From Apostichopus japonicus (lineage: Eukaryota; Echinodermata; Holothuroidea; Aspidochirotida; Stichopodidae), in contig NC_092572.1 in assembly GCF_037975245.1 (NCBI RefSeq), forward strand, positions 21,254,489 to 21,318,488: DNA of 64,000 nt, read 5' to 3'. Below, piece after piece: positions 21,655 through 36,261 of this stretch. The notes beneath the pieces are model-generated. The model saw only the letters and a program-made list of their open reading frames with translations, did not search any database and was not told the origin of the DNA. Within the stretch, counting starts at the first letter, position 1; each line of letters begins with the position of its first letter. A program made the translations under genes and the position numbers.

Positions 21655-22903
21655 CTTTAAAAATAACAATTTCAATAAAATCATACTCGCAACCGGCATC
21701 AGCATGTTTCATGTGACTTGTGTAGAAAATTGTCGGAAATTGCCCCAAGTTGGCCCCGTTTTGGAGTCCCGAGGGGTGGGTGGGGGATGAATTAGCACGA
21801 TATATACTACTGTATTTAAGAAACCCACAATAACTCATTTAGGTCAATATAGAGATATGAGATAGCTGTGTATACCTATAAGTGTTTTATATCGATAAAT
21901 ACAGGGCTGTAGCCACGTACGGGGGGTCATGAGGACACGTGCCTCCTCGATCCCCTCCCCCAAACATCTATCCGAATGGCTTACATTTTACACAGAGGAT
22001 AAAGCTTACATGGAGAGAGCTTTTCAATACACTGATGAAGCATTAAATTAGTTTTGTGCTCTCAGAACACGAAGACTGGCTACGTGCCTGGCATAATCCG
22101 GGGAGATTTATACTTCAGGTCAGCAATGTAACTTCAACACATTCTATTTCAATCTAGAATCCAAAGTTTAGACAAATATCATGCCTTAATCACCGGTTCA
22201 GTATACCTATAGGCTACTAAAATTTTGACACAGCTGACGAGTTTGACATATACCAAAACATATTATTGATGTTTTGATACTGCTAACTGTTAAATTATCT
22301 TTGAGATATTCTTCTGTCACCCTCTGTTAATCACTCTCTGTTAATCTGTTAATCTTCAAGTATATCATGTAATTCCCTGCTTCCCCTGCCACCCCCCCCC
22401 CCCAAGCTAGAAATATATCGAGTATTAATTGTGCATGCGTTACTCGAGAAGCACACAAGTACGTAAGTCACGACTCTATTCATTTAATGTATGTGCGGGT
22501 GCCCCAAGGTCGTTTCCATTCATTCAGTGTTTGTAGAACACGGTGTCACGTGTATACTGCCGTGTGTTATACACACACTATATAATTTCATAGCGCCTTA
22601 CAGAAGAGAAAGCTGGTACGGTTTGTAATCATAGACTGCTATTATGAAGTGATAGCATAACTAAATACTTAAGAGCTACACAAACATGGATCAGAGCCGC
22701 TGAAAGCTGAAAGTCTCTCGGATCTGGACGAGTGTGAATCTTAAAAGGTTAGAGATGAAGGTTTATGTTCGTACTCTAATATTAGTTCATTACAATAGAT
22801 TTAAATAGCTTTAATAATCCATACTAGAAAACCTGACCTTCACTGGCGAAGCTATCATTTTCACTATAGAATGGGGTTATCATAAACATACTCAAACACC
22901 TTT
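21655..22903. other. Intergenic; no gene recognised
   Basis: A possible transposon fragment starts near 21903 (CAGGGCTGTAGCCACGTA), with an inverted partner near 22072-22091 (TGGCTACGTGCCTGG). A poly-C run lies at about 22392-22404. No exon is supported. Confidence 0.45.
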
Positions 22904-23572
22904 ACGGTAGTTAAACGATGGGTTAAGCTTGCTGCTGAGTAATTCCTTTTATTGTTCCACAGACTGCTGGTTGTATTGCAGATAGTATGTAGGGACAGAA
23001 ATAGTTTATAGAACTATATGTTTTGATTTGTAACCGACTGCTCTAATAATGGGCATATCTAGGCCTGTTTAATAAATGTGAATATAGGAGTGTAGGCCTA
23101 TATAAGACATGCACTGTACAAACACACAGTGCCTTGTAGTTACGGTAGTTAAACGACAGCTTAAGCTTGCTGCTGAGTAATTCCTTTTATTGTTCCACAG
23201 ACTATACTGATTGTATTGCAGATAGTATGTAGGGACAGAAATAGTTTATAGATATATATGTATTGATTTGAAACCGACTGCTCTAATAATGGACATATCT
23301 GACCTGTTTAATAAATGTGAATATAGCCTATAGGCCTATATACTTATAATCAAAGACATGCACTGTACAAACACACAGTGCCTTGTAGTTACGGTAGTTT
23401 AACGACAGTTAAGCTTGCTAGCTGCTGAATAAATCCTTTTATTGTTCCACAGACTGCTGATTGTATTGCCGATCGTGTGTAGGGACAGAAATAGTGTTTT
23501 TACAGATATATATGTATTGATTTGTAACCGACTGCTCTAATAATGGGCATATCTGACCTGTTTAACAACTGT
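22904..23572. repeat. Tandem repeat, period 238-249 bp, about 2.7 copies
   Basis: Copies start at ACGGTAGTT (22904, 23142, 23391) and share TTCCTTTTATTGTTCCACAG, ATAGTATGTAGGGACAGAAA and CCGACTGCTCTAATAATGG. The third copy ends just before a short (TG)n run. Confidence 0.9.
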
Positions 23573-25003
23573 GTGTGTGTGTGTGCATGTAGGGTTCAAA
23601 GAATAGGTAGATGGGAGGGGGAGGGTAAAACCCACAGACCCAAACCCCATGGATCCACGCCTGATATAGCCCTTTATAATTGCATACCGTTTAATATGCA
23701 TCTGAGTATATATACACATCAAATGTAACTGTTTTTTTCCTACGTTGACACCAGTTTCGAGTGGTACCATGATACTCAAACATAAACTAGAAACTCGATG
23801 ACTTGTGCCAACAAGGGATTGTAAATGTCACCATAATTTAGTCCGTATATAAGAGAGACATATTACAGCAGGCGTACCCATGCAGAGCTCCATAACTGAG
23901 ACAGTTGAATTATTCAGCTGATGTTCTGAGCGTAGCATATATACGTATTATATACGGCGGTCGCTTCTATCTTGGTATTTATAGTCTCAGAACATGTGTA
24001 GTATCTCCCCCCCCCTCTTTCGAAGGGACTTGCGATACTTAATTGACCCAGCATGAGTCACATGGTCGCATGGTCACATGGTCGCAGGGAGTTGTTATAC
24101 CAGGGAGTTGTTATGGAACAACAACCTGGTTATACTCCCTGGTCGCACTGTCTCAGTAAAGTCAGTAACGAGACAGGGGTTGAGTTTCGAACAACTTCAA
24201 AGTGTTTTGATTTCCCGTGCCCATACTCCAATCTTGGTTAAAAGCACGGTCTTTAGCTGTCCTGGGGTCGACTTAATTAAAGCTATACGTTGAGATAAAT
24301 CGTGCCACAATTTATGGTGCATTGACACTCGACCGTAAATTACTCCATAGACTTCATCTCTGAAACTAATTCGAATCTTTTGTTTGCAACACTATTTGTT
24401 TTTAATTGTATGTTCCTGTATAGCTTTACAGGTCGCTATCCGTTCTGCTTTCCGATTTAGTAACCCTTCCCCTACTGCCACCCCTCTTCCTGTAACTCAT
24501 CTTTGTATACATGAATAAATAGTCAGTGCCATGTTAAAAGTCTTGTTCAGTCCGTGAATTACCTCAGTTTTGTTTGTATACATTTTTAAACGCATCGCGG
24601 ATGACAAGAATTATCATTGTAGGCCCATTTCCTGATGATATACCATAGAGTTTCTACTCGGAAGCGACGTTGTTGGTTTCTTTCGGCCATGTTTATGAGA
24701 TGAGGTTACTTTACCGCAGTCTAATGTGCCAATCCAGCAGTAAACACGTTTTCACCTTTCCCTCTCTTTTCTTGTTTTTTTCTCCACCCTTTGTTGATCT
24801 GGGAGATGACGTTATAGTTAGAACTAGTAAAATTATGCTCATACTGCAGAAAGCATTTCACAAACAAACTCAAACATGTTTAACCCCCTCGCTGAGATAT
24901 TCATAAATATACGCAAACAAAAAATGAACAATTCCTTAATGTCTGGGATTATTGACCTCCCCTGACCTTTGTGTCAGATAACCTCATATTTAGTGTGTAT
25001 ATA
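23573..25003. other. Intergenic; nothing recognised
   Basis: Contains a (GT)n run near 23569 and short CACATGGTCGC repeats at 24058-24090. No exon with splice support was found. Confidence 0.5.
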
Positions 25004-25185
25004 TATATATATATATATGCAATGGAGGTAAACGACAAAGGCAAATGAATATATATAAATGAAAACCGTAATGAGTTGGAAAATCAAGAACAGTGAAAAA
25101 ACTTTCAGCCTCCACCGGGATTCGAACCACGGGCCTCCCGCTCTGTACGCGGACACCCTAACCACTAGGCTATGGACGCTGATTG
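25004..25185 (-). repeat. tRNA-derived SINE, family B
   Basis: On the minus strand the head (25185-25106) has an A box TAGCCTAGTGGTTAGG, a B box GGTTCGAATCCC and a tRNA-like spacing. The body has AAAGTTTTTTCACTG and CAACTCATTACGG, and the tail ends in an (AT)n run. Head and body differ from family A. A tail fragment recurs at 28305-28328. Confidence 0.8.
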
Positions 25186-25388
25186 TATGTCCAGAGGTTC
25201 GAAACCGGTAAGGAAGATCGTAATTCCACTGTAGGCGTTTGTCACCTATGTCGAACAATACTAGTTCTGTTTTTGGTGACATATTTTGCCCTACTCTAGA
25301 GATCAAACATGATGCTATCCAACTCGAAAATCATTTGTGATTCCTAAAGCCGGATCTCGAAAGAGATACTTTGAACAGACTAAATATG

Positions 25389-27707
<2,319 letters not shown>

Positions 27708-27798
27708 ATGGGGGGAGAGAGGGAGCCGTCAGCCGTTGACGGGGGTTTTGGCTGGGTAGTCTTAACCGCATCATTTATCAACCAGGTTATACTACTTG
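27708..27798 (+). CDS. SLC16 copy 1, exon 1 (helix 1 start)
   Basis: ATG at 27708, chosen because it opens the first in-frame Met before DGGFGWVV. Ends CTTG at donor GTAAGT, phase 1; residues 1-30. Confidence 0.92.
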
Positions 27799-28403
27799 GT
27801 AAGTTTGTTCTCGTACGTTCTCGAGAGACAAAATGTAAGCGAATGTGGGAAGATGTCAGTGGCGTAGGAAGGTACTGCTGAGTGGGGGGGGGGGCTGAAG
27901 TCTGATGGCCGGCCTGGGGGAGGGGTCTAAGGGGAGGGGGTGTCCCCCTCCCTTTTGGATTTTTTTGCATTTCCAGGTGGCCTCAGATGCAATTTGGTGC
28001 AATAAAGCACACTTCAACACTCACTCCATTTTGTAAAGAATTTTGCATTTTCACCTGGCCTTAGATGCAATTTGGTGCTCCAAATGAGATTTTCATCTCA
28101 TTTGGAAATGAAAAAGGGGTTTTCTGACTTGCGGAGCGGGGGGCGGAATGATACTTCCGCCCCCCATATTTTTCACTGGGGGGGGGGGCGCCCCCCAGCC
28201 CCCGGTTCCTACGCCCTTGGAAGATGTGGATGACGGACAAAAGTAGTTGAGGACAGGAGGGATGGGGGGGGGGGAGCAAGAGGGATATATATATATATAT
28301 ATATCAACTCATTACGATTTTCATTTATATATATATAGATATATATATATATAGATATATATATAGATATATATATATATATATGTATATATGTATATAT
28401 GTA

Positions 28404-28439
<36 letters not shown>

Positions 28440-31400
28440 TTTGTAATATCTGTTACAGTTACTGCAGTCCATCTCACTTTTATGGAATCCTAGACAAGTT
28501 TGCTGACCATTTTGTCGATTCTAACTATCCGCTCATTTGCTATTTGTTCTTTCATTGATATAACGTATGTATATGCTCCTTCTGGGTAATACACTTTCTT
28601 CTGTTTATGAATAATGATTTGACAGGTTACGTCAAGGCTGCTGGAGTGTTGTTTGTCGAGTGGCAGGAATACTTCCACGTAGGATCGAAGGAAGTCGGAT
28701 GGGTTGGAATTATTCTAGCATTCTTTGGACCGGCAGCAGGTATGGCTATGTAAAAGCTTGAATGAATATTTGAATAATTAATAAGACCTGCCTATATATA
28801 TGAGCGGCAATGGTTTCAGATAGCATATCAAAAAAGCTATATTGGCAATGAATACGATATTAAATCATTTTGCAAATACGGCAGGTTTCAAGTGATAATA
28901 CGTGCAGTTATAGCATATCAGATATCTCCTCCATTTGGTCCACTCGCAGAACTGAAGCAACCATTAGTTTTCCAATGCATGATTGAGGCTATATAAAGGT
29001 TGTAATAATCTGGGTGTGGGCGCAGGGTGTCTCACCGGACCTTCTTTCTTTGGAAGTAAAAGATACTTTGAACTATTTTATGGGGCCGTGTCTCTTGTAG
29101 TTTGTAGGGAATTTCAACCATTTGAGTCCCCGATTTAGTTTACCGAATTCTACAAAAATGATAACACGTCGTTAGGATTTAAGTTTCCTACAACAACATC
29201 AACAACAAGAACAAATCAAGAAAATGGTCAAAAAGTGATAGCCACCAACTAAGGGCTAGATAGGCCTTACAAAAGGGAATACAGTTTGCTTCTAGAAAAC
29301 GACAATTGCTGATTGCATGAGGAGACTAAGGTAGCGTTTAAGTACCATGTAAACATCATATTCAAAATGAACGATTGACCAAGTAGTTCAGAGTAAGAAT
29401 TTGAGCAACTTAATTTACTTAATGATGAAATAGTCAGCTGATTATGTAGTGATTTATATAATCCATAAAGTCAAACTTAGTTCATTTACTCATGATACAC
29501 TCTCCATTGACCCTTTAAATGATCTGTGTACTAAGGTACTGGATTACACATATCACTGATCAAAGTAGCGTTTTGCTTTCAATTTGTTGAAACATCCCTG
29601 TTTGTTGTTACAGAAAAAAATCCGTCTGTTATTTGTCAATTTATGCAATGCTGTACTTCCAAGACTTAATCTTCCTGATATGGTAAGAGTGACTGAAGGT
29701 AGCTCTTTCTTCTACGATATAAGTCGCTATGTTATTATGTCAGTTTAATAAACAATATCAATAGCAAGGTGGTAATCTTTCTTTGCTGTCACTCTAACAG
29801 GTTTAATAGCTGGCGGTCTAACCCCAAAGTTTGGCAGCCGACCGATTTCCGTGTCGGGTGGCGTCATCGTAGCAGTATCTATTGCGGTCACAGCTTTCTC
29901 AAAACAGCTCTGGCATGTTTACGTTCTTTCCATTACAACATGTAAGTATGTGTAAAAGTAAGTTGGCCTGACGTTTCGATCCTAGCAGGATCTTCTTCAA
30001 AGGCTATATGACAAGTAACAGTAACAGAAGAGACAAAAACACGCACAGAATACAGACAGGTTAATGAGCATGGTGAACAAATGATAAAAATGAAATGAAA
30101 AACTGAAACACAAGAATACAAATACAAATACAGAGTAGATAAGGAGGATCACCCGAAGGGATACAGTAACAGAGCAGCTGAAAATCAAAATAAAATAAAA
30201 CTGTTAGCAAACTGCTTATCCACTAGAGAGCCTGTGTATAGGAGAATGTGTAAAAGTAACATGTAAGTATATACAACATCCCAAAGGCCCAATGTTGATG
30301 TTGACTAATCGGTGACCACATTATCGACAGTAATGATGTATCACATATCCCTTTACCTCTCATATAGGCTATGTAGTAGAGTGACCGTGAATATCATGGA
30401 TAGGCTGATATTGATTTTTGCATATTGTGACCACATCCTTCTTCATGCGTTTCTCGCATATCATTGTTCCATAACGAAATGTATGTTTGTGATAAAATAT
30501 TATGACAATGTTGTATATGTTGCAGCTGAATTTTGTGGCTACTTTGTCACCTATCATTGTTCCATAACGACATGTCAATGTTGTTGATTGTGTTTTGCGT
30601 TGATTGTAATGCTTTTGTGGCAACATATTGTCTTATTCTCTTCATAGCAGCATTTAAGTAACTCATGTATGTATGTATGTATATGTGATCTTCCCGCAAG
30701 CAGGAACTCGCGAAAGAAGCCATGGAGGCTTGTAGACTCGCAAGCTGACCGAAGCCAATCTCTCGGCACACATCCATTTAACGTCCATGTCGGGAAGTTG
30801 TTATTGAACAACACCCTTTGCCAGACGACACACATTGCTGTCGGCGGGGAATCGAACCGGGGATCTCATGACTGGGAGACGCCGGCGTTAACCACTAGGC
30901 TATACACTCCGCCTCATACATACACTCATACACTCATACACTCCGCCTCATACTACAGTGCTAACCTTAACGTTTATCTTGAAATTTCTGTGGCCATTTC
31001 AACTTTTGAATTTATCTCGCACATCTTTTCTTACCACAACACGACTGATTAAAATGGGAAGAAACAGGTGTCTACCAGTTTATTCTGACTCGCTTTTTGT
31101 CATAAATTAAAACTTTCACAAGTAAATTCCTTTATAAAATGTCAAATAAAGTCATAATGTGACATTTGCCCATGCATGTACCCTGGCCAGGGCACCTCTA
31201 ACAACACTGCAAAGTACTGTTCCCTCTTATACTAAAGTTACTTACGAACCCTTCCATACTTTACCAATACATTAGCAGTTGAGCTTTGGATTAATACTTA
31301 AGTTACTTACGAACCCTTCTATACTTTGAACAATACCTTGAGAGTGACCGTTCCAATCCAAGCAGTTTTCTGTTACAGACACATTTAATTCCTTCCTTTT

Positions 31401-33494
31401 TCGCCTCGTTGTGTGTGTGTGTTTTGGTGTTTTTTCTTGGTTTATGCAGCTTCATAAAATGATCATCGTCAGCTCTAAGATTTGATTTTTCTATTCCATC
31501 ATTTCAGCATTTGGTCTCGGCTTTGCCTTTCAACCGTCCATTACAGTAATTGGCTTCTACTTTAAGAAGAAGATCGGCATAGCCAACGGTGTCGCCTTCT
31601 CTGGAGTAGGTGCTGGTATTGTGGTGATGCCACCGTTGTTACAATTCCTCTGTACCACATTCAATTGGTCGGGAGCTCTTTTAATATGCGGAGCATTAAT
31701 GTTAATCACTGTGTTACTTTCACTCACATACAGACCAACGGATAGAGAAAAGTACTTTATGTTGCTCAGTGGAAGGGAAAATCAAACTGATGAAACTGTT
31801 GAGAGTAAACGAGCGTGTTCATGTATATGCGGATTTATATCTAACCTCTGTAATAACTTAGGTCTGGACTTACTTTGGCGTTATCCGAGATTTGGTCTCC
31901 TGTCCCTGTCTTACTGTCTGGCGGGGTACGGATACTACGCATGCGTGGTCTTTCTATCATCTAGAGCTGTATACGATGCTGGCATACCTAAGCAAGATGC
32001 GTCATTCCTTGTATCGGCCATTGGTGTAGGGAGTACCATCGGTCGTGCCGGACACGGGTTTCTCATTCATGTCAAGCTGATCGGTATTAGCCAACTTTAC
32101 ATCTTGGCTGGGTTTGGGACTGCTATAAGCTGCTACCTTAACCCATTGGCAAACACTTTCCTTCCACTCCTGGCCTGTTCTTTTGCATTTGGTCTGTTCA
32201 GCGGGTCTATGCTAGCGGTGTCTCTGATGTGTGCCAGACAGTTTCTGCCAACAGCTAGTGTTTCAAGGAGCTTTGGCGTTCTCATTTTAACAAACGGCGT
32301 CGGCATTGTATTCGGCACATTTACAATGGGTAAGCACACAAATGCATTTGTTTCTAATTTGTTCATAGAAAATCCATTTTCTATCACTTGTGAGCAAATC
32401 ACCGATGCAGCCTGTGCGCGCGAATGGCAAGCCGTTTGACTTTACAATCTCTATTTAAGGATATCAGCAAATGATTACAGATATCATTAAATCAGTTTAT
32501 GATATCTGAAGTTCTTGTAATGATATCTTAAATGAATATACATATCACTAATTAGAGAAAAAGTGAAACGGCTTGCCATACGCGCGCTAGTGTGTGACGG
32601 TATTGTTGACAGACCTGATATTTGGTATATAGGTTCCCTACAATGAGTTAAATGAACATGAAAAAATGAATTAAGTAATCCTAGAAATTACATGAAAATG
32701 GTTCTCAGTAATGTATCCACAGAGAAAAATAATATTTCTACAAAGAAAAAGTTTCATTTCGATGAAATTCTAAAAAGATGGAATATTGAGAGCGAACCGC
32801 TGCAGTTATAGAACATTTCAAATGTATCACATCCCAAGATATAAATCACACCGAACTTTTGAACTACGCGTACCCTGATGACATCACAGACTACCCGCTG
32901 TGATCCACTGCAAAGGAGTGTCCTCTGGGAGCGCCATCACTCTAGATTTAATACTATTGTTAAGAAATGCGATACCTTCATCACTCAGTTTTACAGGTTG
33001 AAAGTAATATTTAGAAATAGATGCATTTCCAAATCTATACGTTTTTAGGCCTTGAAAGTTATTAACGAATTTCAGATGTTGAAAACTTAATGGATTGATA
33101 TTTACATATGAAAATAACGTTAATTTGTTTCATGAAAAAATATTAATTATGTCTTCCTGTTACTGTTGTTTTTGTTACAGGTTACTTGAATGATATCTCT
33201 GGTAGCTACACCCTCTCATTCATCGCAGCAGGCGTTGGGTTTACTCTGGCTTCCCTTTTACCATTAATTGATGCAATTTATAGGGCCTGTTGCAAAAGAG
33301 ATGAAGATAAAATTGCTGAGAAAGATGAAGAAAGGAATTATGACCAGGAGAATGAGGAGGAGGAGGCGGAGGCGGAAGAAGAGAAAGAATCATTGAAGAA
33401 GACGGAAACGTCGATAAAAGGCAGAGAGGAGATAACAACTTTGTTTGGAGTAGAAAGAAAGTTCATGGTGAAAGAGCCAGAGACGAGCGTATAA
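27708..33494 (+). CDS. SLC16-family transporter (monocarboxylate transporter-like), tandem copy 1, 493 aa
   Basis: Spliced CDS: 27708-27798, 28626-28739, 29801-29941, 31508-32329, 33181-33494; 1482 nt, all introns GT-AG and phase 1. The start follows the family pattern: a short N-terminus, then DGGFGWVV opening helix 1. Further hallmarks are FVEWQEYF, the helix 5 motif [11 protein letters not shown] with SGVGAG, a soluble loop near residues 200-240, and [10 protein letters not shown] in helix 8, whose Arg295 fits the conserved arginine of this family. Twelve membrane helices are expected, with both ends in the cytosol. Lys34 lies where MCT1 has its key lysine. The tail is very acidic ([12 protein letters not shown]). 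SLC16 members carry monocarboxylates or other small solutes across the plasma membrane; the substrate cannot be told. General style is closer to the MCT9/12/14 group than to MCT1-4. The next gene on this strand, at 44356, is its paralogue. Confidence 0.93.
27857..28219. mobile_element. Non-autonomous hAT-type element in SLC16 copy 1 intron 1
   Basis: Ends CAGTGGCGTAGGAA and TTCCTACGCCCTTG are inverted repeats, flanked by an exact 8-bp duplication GAAGATGT (27849-27856 and 28220-28227). A poly-G run begins 27 bp inside the left end, another poly-G run is near the right end, and an 11-bp stem hairpin (CCAAATGAGAT/ATCTCATTTGG) lies at 28080-28105. No coding capacity. Confidence 0.93.
28286..28436. 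repeat. AT-rich microsatellite with SINE family B tail fragment
   Basis: (AT)n, (ATAG)n and (ATGT)n runs. At 28305-28328 CAACTCATTACGATTTTCAT matches the 3' end of the SINE at 25004-25185, so the microsatellite may have grown from a SINE tail. Confidence 0.8.
28626..28739 (+). CDS. SLC16 copy 1, exon 2
   Basis: Acceptor TTTGACAG, donor GTATGG; 114 nt, phase 1 both ends, residues 31-68. Encodes [16 protein letters not shown] and EVGWVGI. Lys34 sits here. Confidence 0.93.
29801..29941 (+). CDS. SLC16 copy 1, exon 3
   Basis: Acceptor CTCTAACAG, donor GTAAGT; 141 nt, residues 69-115. Encodes [14 protein letters not shown], the loop after helix 2 with its G-x-RP feature, and helix 3. Confidence 0.93.
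29967..30005 (-). other. Retroelement-like tail motif with degenerate hammerhead look
   Basis: On the minus strand TTGAAGA is followed by a hairpin GATCC/GGATC and GAAACGTC. This arrangement is common at the ends of Penelope-like and related retroelements. It lies 25 bases inside SLC16 copy 1 intron 3. The core is imperfect (no CTGA), so catalysis is unlikely. Confidence 0.35.
30664..30913 (-). repeat. tRNA-derived SINE, family A, copy 2, in SLC16 copy 1 intron 3
   Basis: Minus-strand copy with an intact head: A box TAGCCTAGTGGTTAA and B box GGTTCGATTCC. The body has GGCTTCGGTCAGCTTGCGA and GCGAGTTCCTGCTTGCGG, and the tail is (ATAC)n. It is the most complete copy in the window. Confidence 0.88.
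31508..32329 (+). CDS. SLC16 copy 1, exon 4 (helices 4 to about 11)
   Basis: Acceptor CATTTCAG, donor GTAAGC; 822 nt, residues 116-389. Holds the helix 5 motif [13 protein letters not shown], the cytosolic loop with a cysteine-rich [10 protein letters not shown] stretch, the [15 protein letters not shown] helix, and Arg295 in [10 protein letters not shown]. Confidence 0.95.
32416..32587. mobile_element. Fold-back MITE in SLC16 copy 1 intron 4
   Basis: Ends GCGCGCGAATGGCAAGCCG and its inverted partner ending CGCGCGC share ATGGCAAGCCGTTT. The interior is rich in GATATCA units, the same style as the element at 55309-55560. It begins 86 bases after the exon 4 donor. Confidence 0.75.
33181..33494 (+). 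CDS. SLC16 copy 1, exon 5 (last helix and acidic tail)
   Basis: Acceptor TTTTTGTTACAG, stop TAA at 33492-33494; residues 390-493. Encodes [17 protein letters not shown] (last helix) and a long Glu/Lys-rich cytosolic tail with [16 protein letters not shown]. Confidence 0.95.
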
Positions 33495-33547
33495 TTCAAG
33501 ATACAGGATTTTCATCTCTGTTTGATGTTTACCTCCTGTTTACGAGG

Positions 33548-34234
33548 CTTTATCCATGACTGATGTTGGGTGCCACGTTATCCATGACTGATGTTGGATG
33601 CCACTTTATCCATGACTGATGTTGGATGCCACTTTATCCATGACTGATGTGAGATGCCACTTTATCCATGACTGATGTGGGATGTCACTTTATCCATGAC
33701 TGATGTGGGATGCCACTTTATCCATGACTGATGTGGGGTGCCACTTTATCCATGACTGATGTGGGATGCCACGTTAACCATGACTGATGTGGGATGCCAC
33801 TTTATCCATGACTGATGTGGGATGCCACTTTATCCATGACAGATGTGGGATGCCACTTTATCCATGACTGAAGTTGGATGCCACTTTATCCATGACTGAT
33901 GTTGGATGCCACTTTATCCATGACTGATGTGGGATGCCACTTTAACCATGACTGATGTTGGATGCCACTTTATCCATGACTGATGTGGGATGCCACTTTA
34001 TCCATGACTGATGTTGGATGCCACTTTATCTATGACTGATGTGGGATGCCACTTTATCCATGACTGAAGTTGGATGCCACTTTATCCATGACTGATGTGG
34101 GATGCCACTTTATCCATGACTGATGTTGGATGCCACTTTATTCATGACTGATGTGGGATGCCACTTTATTCATGACTGATGTTGGGTGCCACTCTAACCA
34201 TGGCTGATTTTGGATGGCACTTTATCGATGACAG
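33548..34234. repeat. 28-bp minisatellite after the SLC16 copy 1 stop codon
   Basis: About 24 copies of a 28-bp unit containing TTATCCATGACTGATGT and GGATGCCACT, starting some 54 bases after the stop. The first AATAAA downstream is at 34916, so the array probably lies in the 3' UTR. The unit is not a multiple of three, fitting non-coding use. Confidence 0.95.
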
Positions 34235-36261
34235 CTGACAGTGAGGTCAGCAGCAGGTTTGCGCCAGTGATCTAATCACATGACTGTGGAGAACAACAAC
34301 CGACAAATTCGATATTCATTCATTAATTATCAGTACTAATGCTCGTTTATCATTGTTACTGTCTGCACTGCCTCAATGGAACACAGGGTTTCCTATATTT
34401 GTTGTTATTGCGAAGAAACTGTTCGTCTTGCTGACTACTGTTAATAGTCAGTGAGCCTTATTTGTACTCTGAAGAGCTATTCTGAACACAACATTACACG
34501 ACCAATCAATGGCCATGAAGCTTCGATAGTCTTCTGTCCAACATATATTTTGTTATGATCGTTTAGTACTGGTCTCTTATGGACGTATCAACGTAGTATA
34601 TGCCCCTCCTTTCGATCGAACATCTGTAGCATTATTCTACGTAAAAACTTTGTGTATTCAATTTATTTTTCTTTATTCTCAGTGTGAAATTCAACAGTCA
34701 GACTAACGATAGGCGCAAACAGTTTATATTAAAATGTTTTTACATTCATTACGTGGACCTAACAGTAAATATCAATTTTCATTCTCTAATAGCCTATCTC
34801 TTTTTATCGGATGAGGATCTCGCTCTATGGTGTCTGTGAGATTTTTTTATTTCTTATAGGTAACACTAAGATAAACCAATCCAATCAATTCATATAGCAG
34901 TAACTGTTCGTTCCCAATAAAAAAACAACCCACCCAGGCGGCGGGTCCAGAATTTTTCAAAGAAAATGGGTGTGTTCCTGAGGTCGTTAGAGCCGACTTT
35001 TTTCCCCCTTAAAAAGTTAAATATTAGACGTGAAATACAGTTTACGAAAAGTCACGCAAGAGAGAACTTGGGGCACGAAAAACCAAACGATTGATCCGCT
35101 CTCAACCCCAGTCCCCTTGCATCGAGACTGTGACTGTGTGGTCATTGCCAGGTATGTATCACGATACCCCTACAAGGCGAACATAATGCTACACATAAGC
35201 TTAGCCAAATGGCCGTGAAGCGATTAGACGTGAAATTGTGCATACGGAGGCACATATATTTCATTTCATTTATTTATATATATTTTATTATTTTATGATA
35301 TATATATTTATATATATGCTATAAACTAGATATATGATGAGGTGTACATTGAAAGTTGTGCTATATTTGCTACTCTTAAGTGTTTTTGTATCGCGCTGAA
35401 AAAAAAATAATGGGAGAGTGGAGGGTGTACACCCCACGCCTCCTGGATCTGCGCATGCTCATTTGTTTCTTCCATTTCATATCAAATAACATCTTGCTGT
35501 AATTGGGACCTAACGAAAAGTGTTTTCATTCCATAGATTGGACGCGTATAGAAAATTGTGAGTCAACCCCATACATACACATAAACATATTGAACGGATG
35601 AGGTTTTTTTCATTTAACTTCTTGTTCAATACTTGAATCAGAATGCTTTGTTATAATGTTAAGATTCTTATTGTATTCTCCAGAAAATACAATATTTGCT
35701 CAAAAAGAGTGGCATTTCTAATATAAATATCCTCTCCAGCTCTGAGCACAATGATGTTTTTACTGTACTGTTAATTTTATTTCTTATTTTTTTAAAAGGG
35801 AATTTTTTAAAGGAAAGATAGCGAGGCTTTGTAGACAAATGTGAATGATATTAATATAAAATATATTTAATAGTGATTTACATAAATAATATCTCAAGAA
35901 TTTTCCTAGAAAAAAATGAAAAACATTTGTAAAATAGTCAAAACATACCAAAAAAATTATGAAACTAATATAAAAATGAAACAAACAATTTTACGTAAAA
36001 AGTTATGATTATTTTTTATAAATACCAATTACCATCATTATTAACCATAACCACACATCTTATATATTATGTAATAAAAATATCATGTTGAACTGTGCAC
36101 ACTTGTTGGTCCATTATCGAAGCGTTAAAGAAATTGGTTAACATTGAGTCATGTTATATTAATGTAGCTGTGATAAATCACGGAGTGATGTGATTGAATT
36201 TTGTGTGCACAATAGTTATTCTGTCTTACCTTATATATCTCTCACCATATTGGTGTTATAA
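34235..36261. other. SLC16 copy 1 downstream region; no gene recognised
   Basis: AT-rich sequence. A possible old transposon lies between about 34937 (CAGGCGGCGGGTCCAG) and 35454 (CTGGATCTGCGCATG), whose ends are weakly inverted. Low-complexity TATA patches lie at 35260-35320 and 35790-36000. Confidence 0.45.
34916..34921 (+). promoter_or_regulatory. Candidate poly(A) signal, SLC16 copy 1
   Basis: AATAAA about 1.4 kb after the stop codon and beyond the 28-bp array. It is the first exact hexamer noticed; earlier variant hexamers (ATTAAA near 34728) are possible. Confidence 0.35.

Noticed and set aside
33241-33438. Minus-strand frame rich in Pro and Ser
   Set aside because: It is the shadow of the acidic tail of SLC16 copy 1 exon 5.
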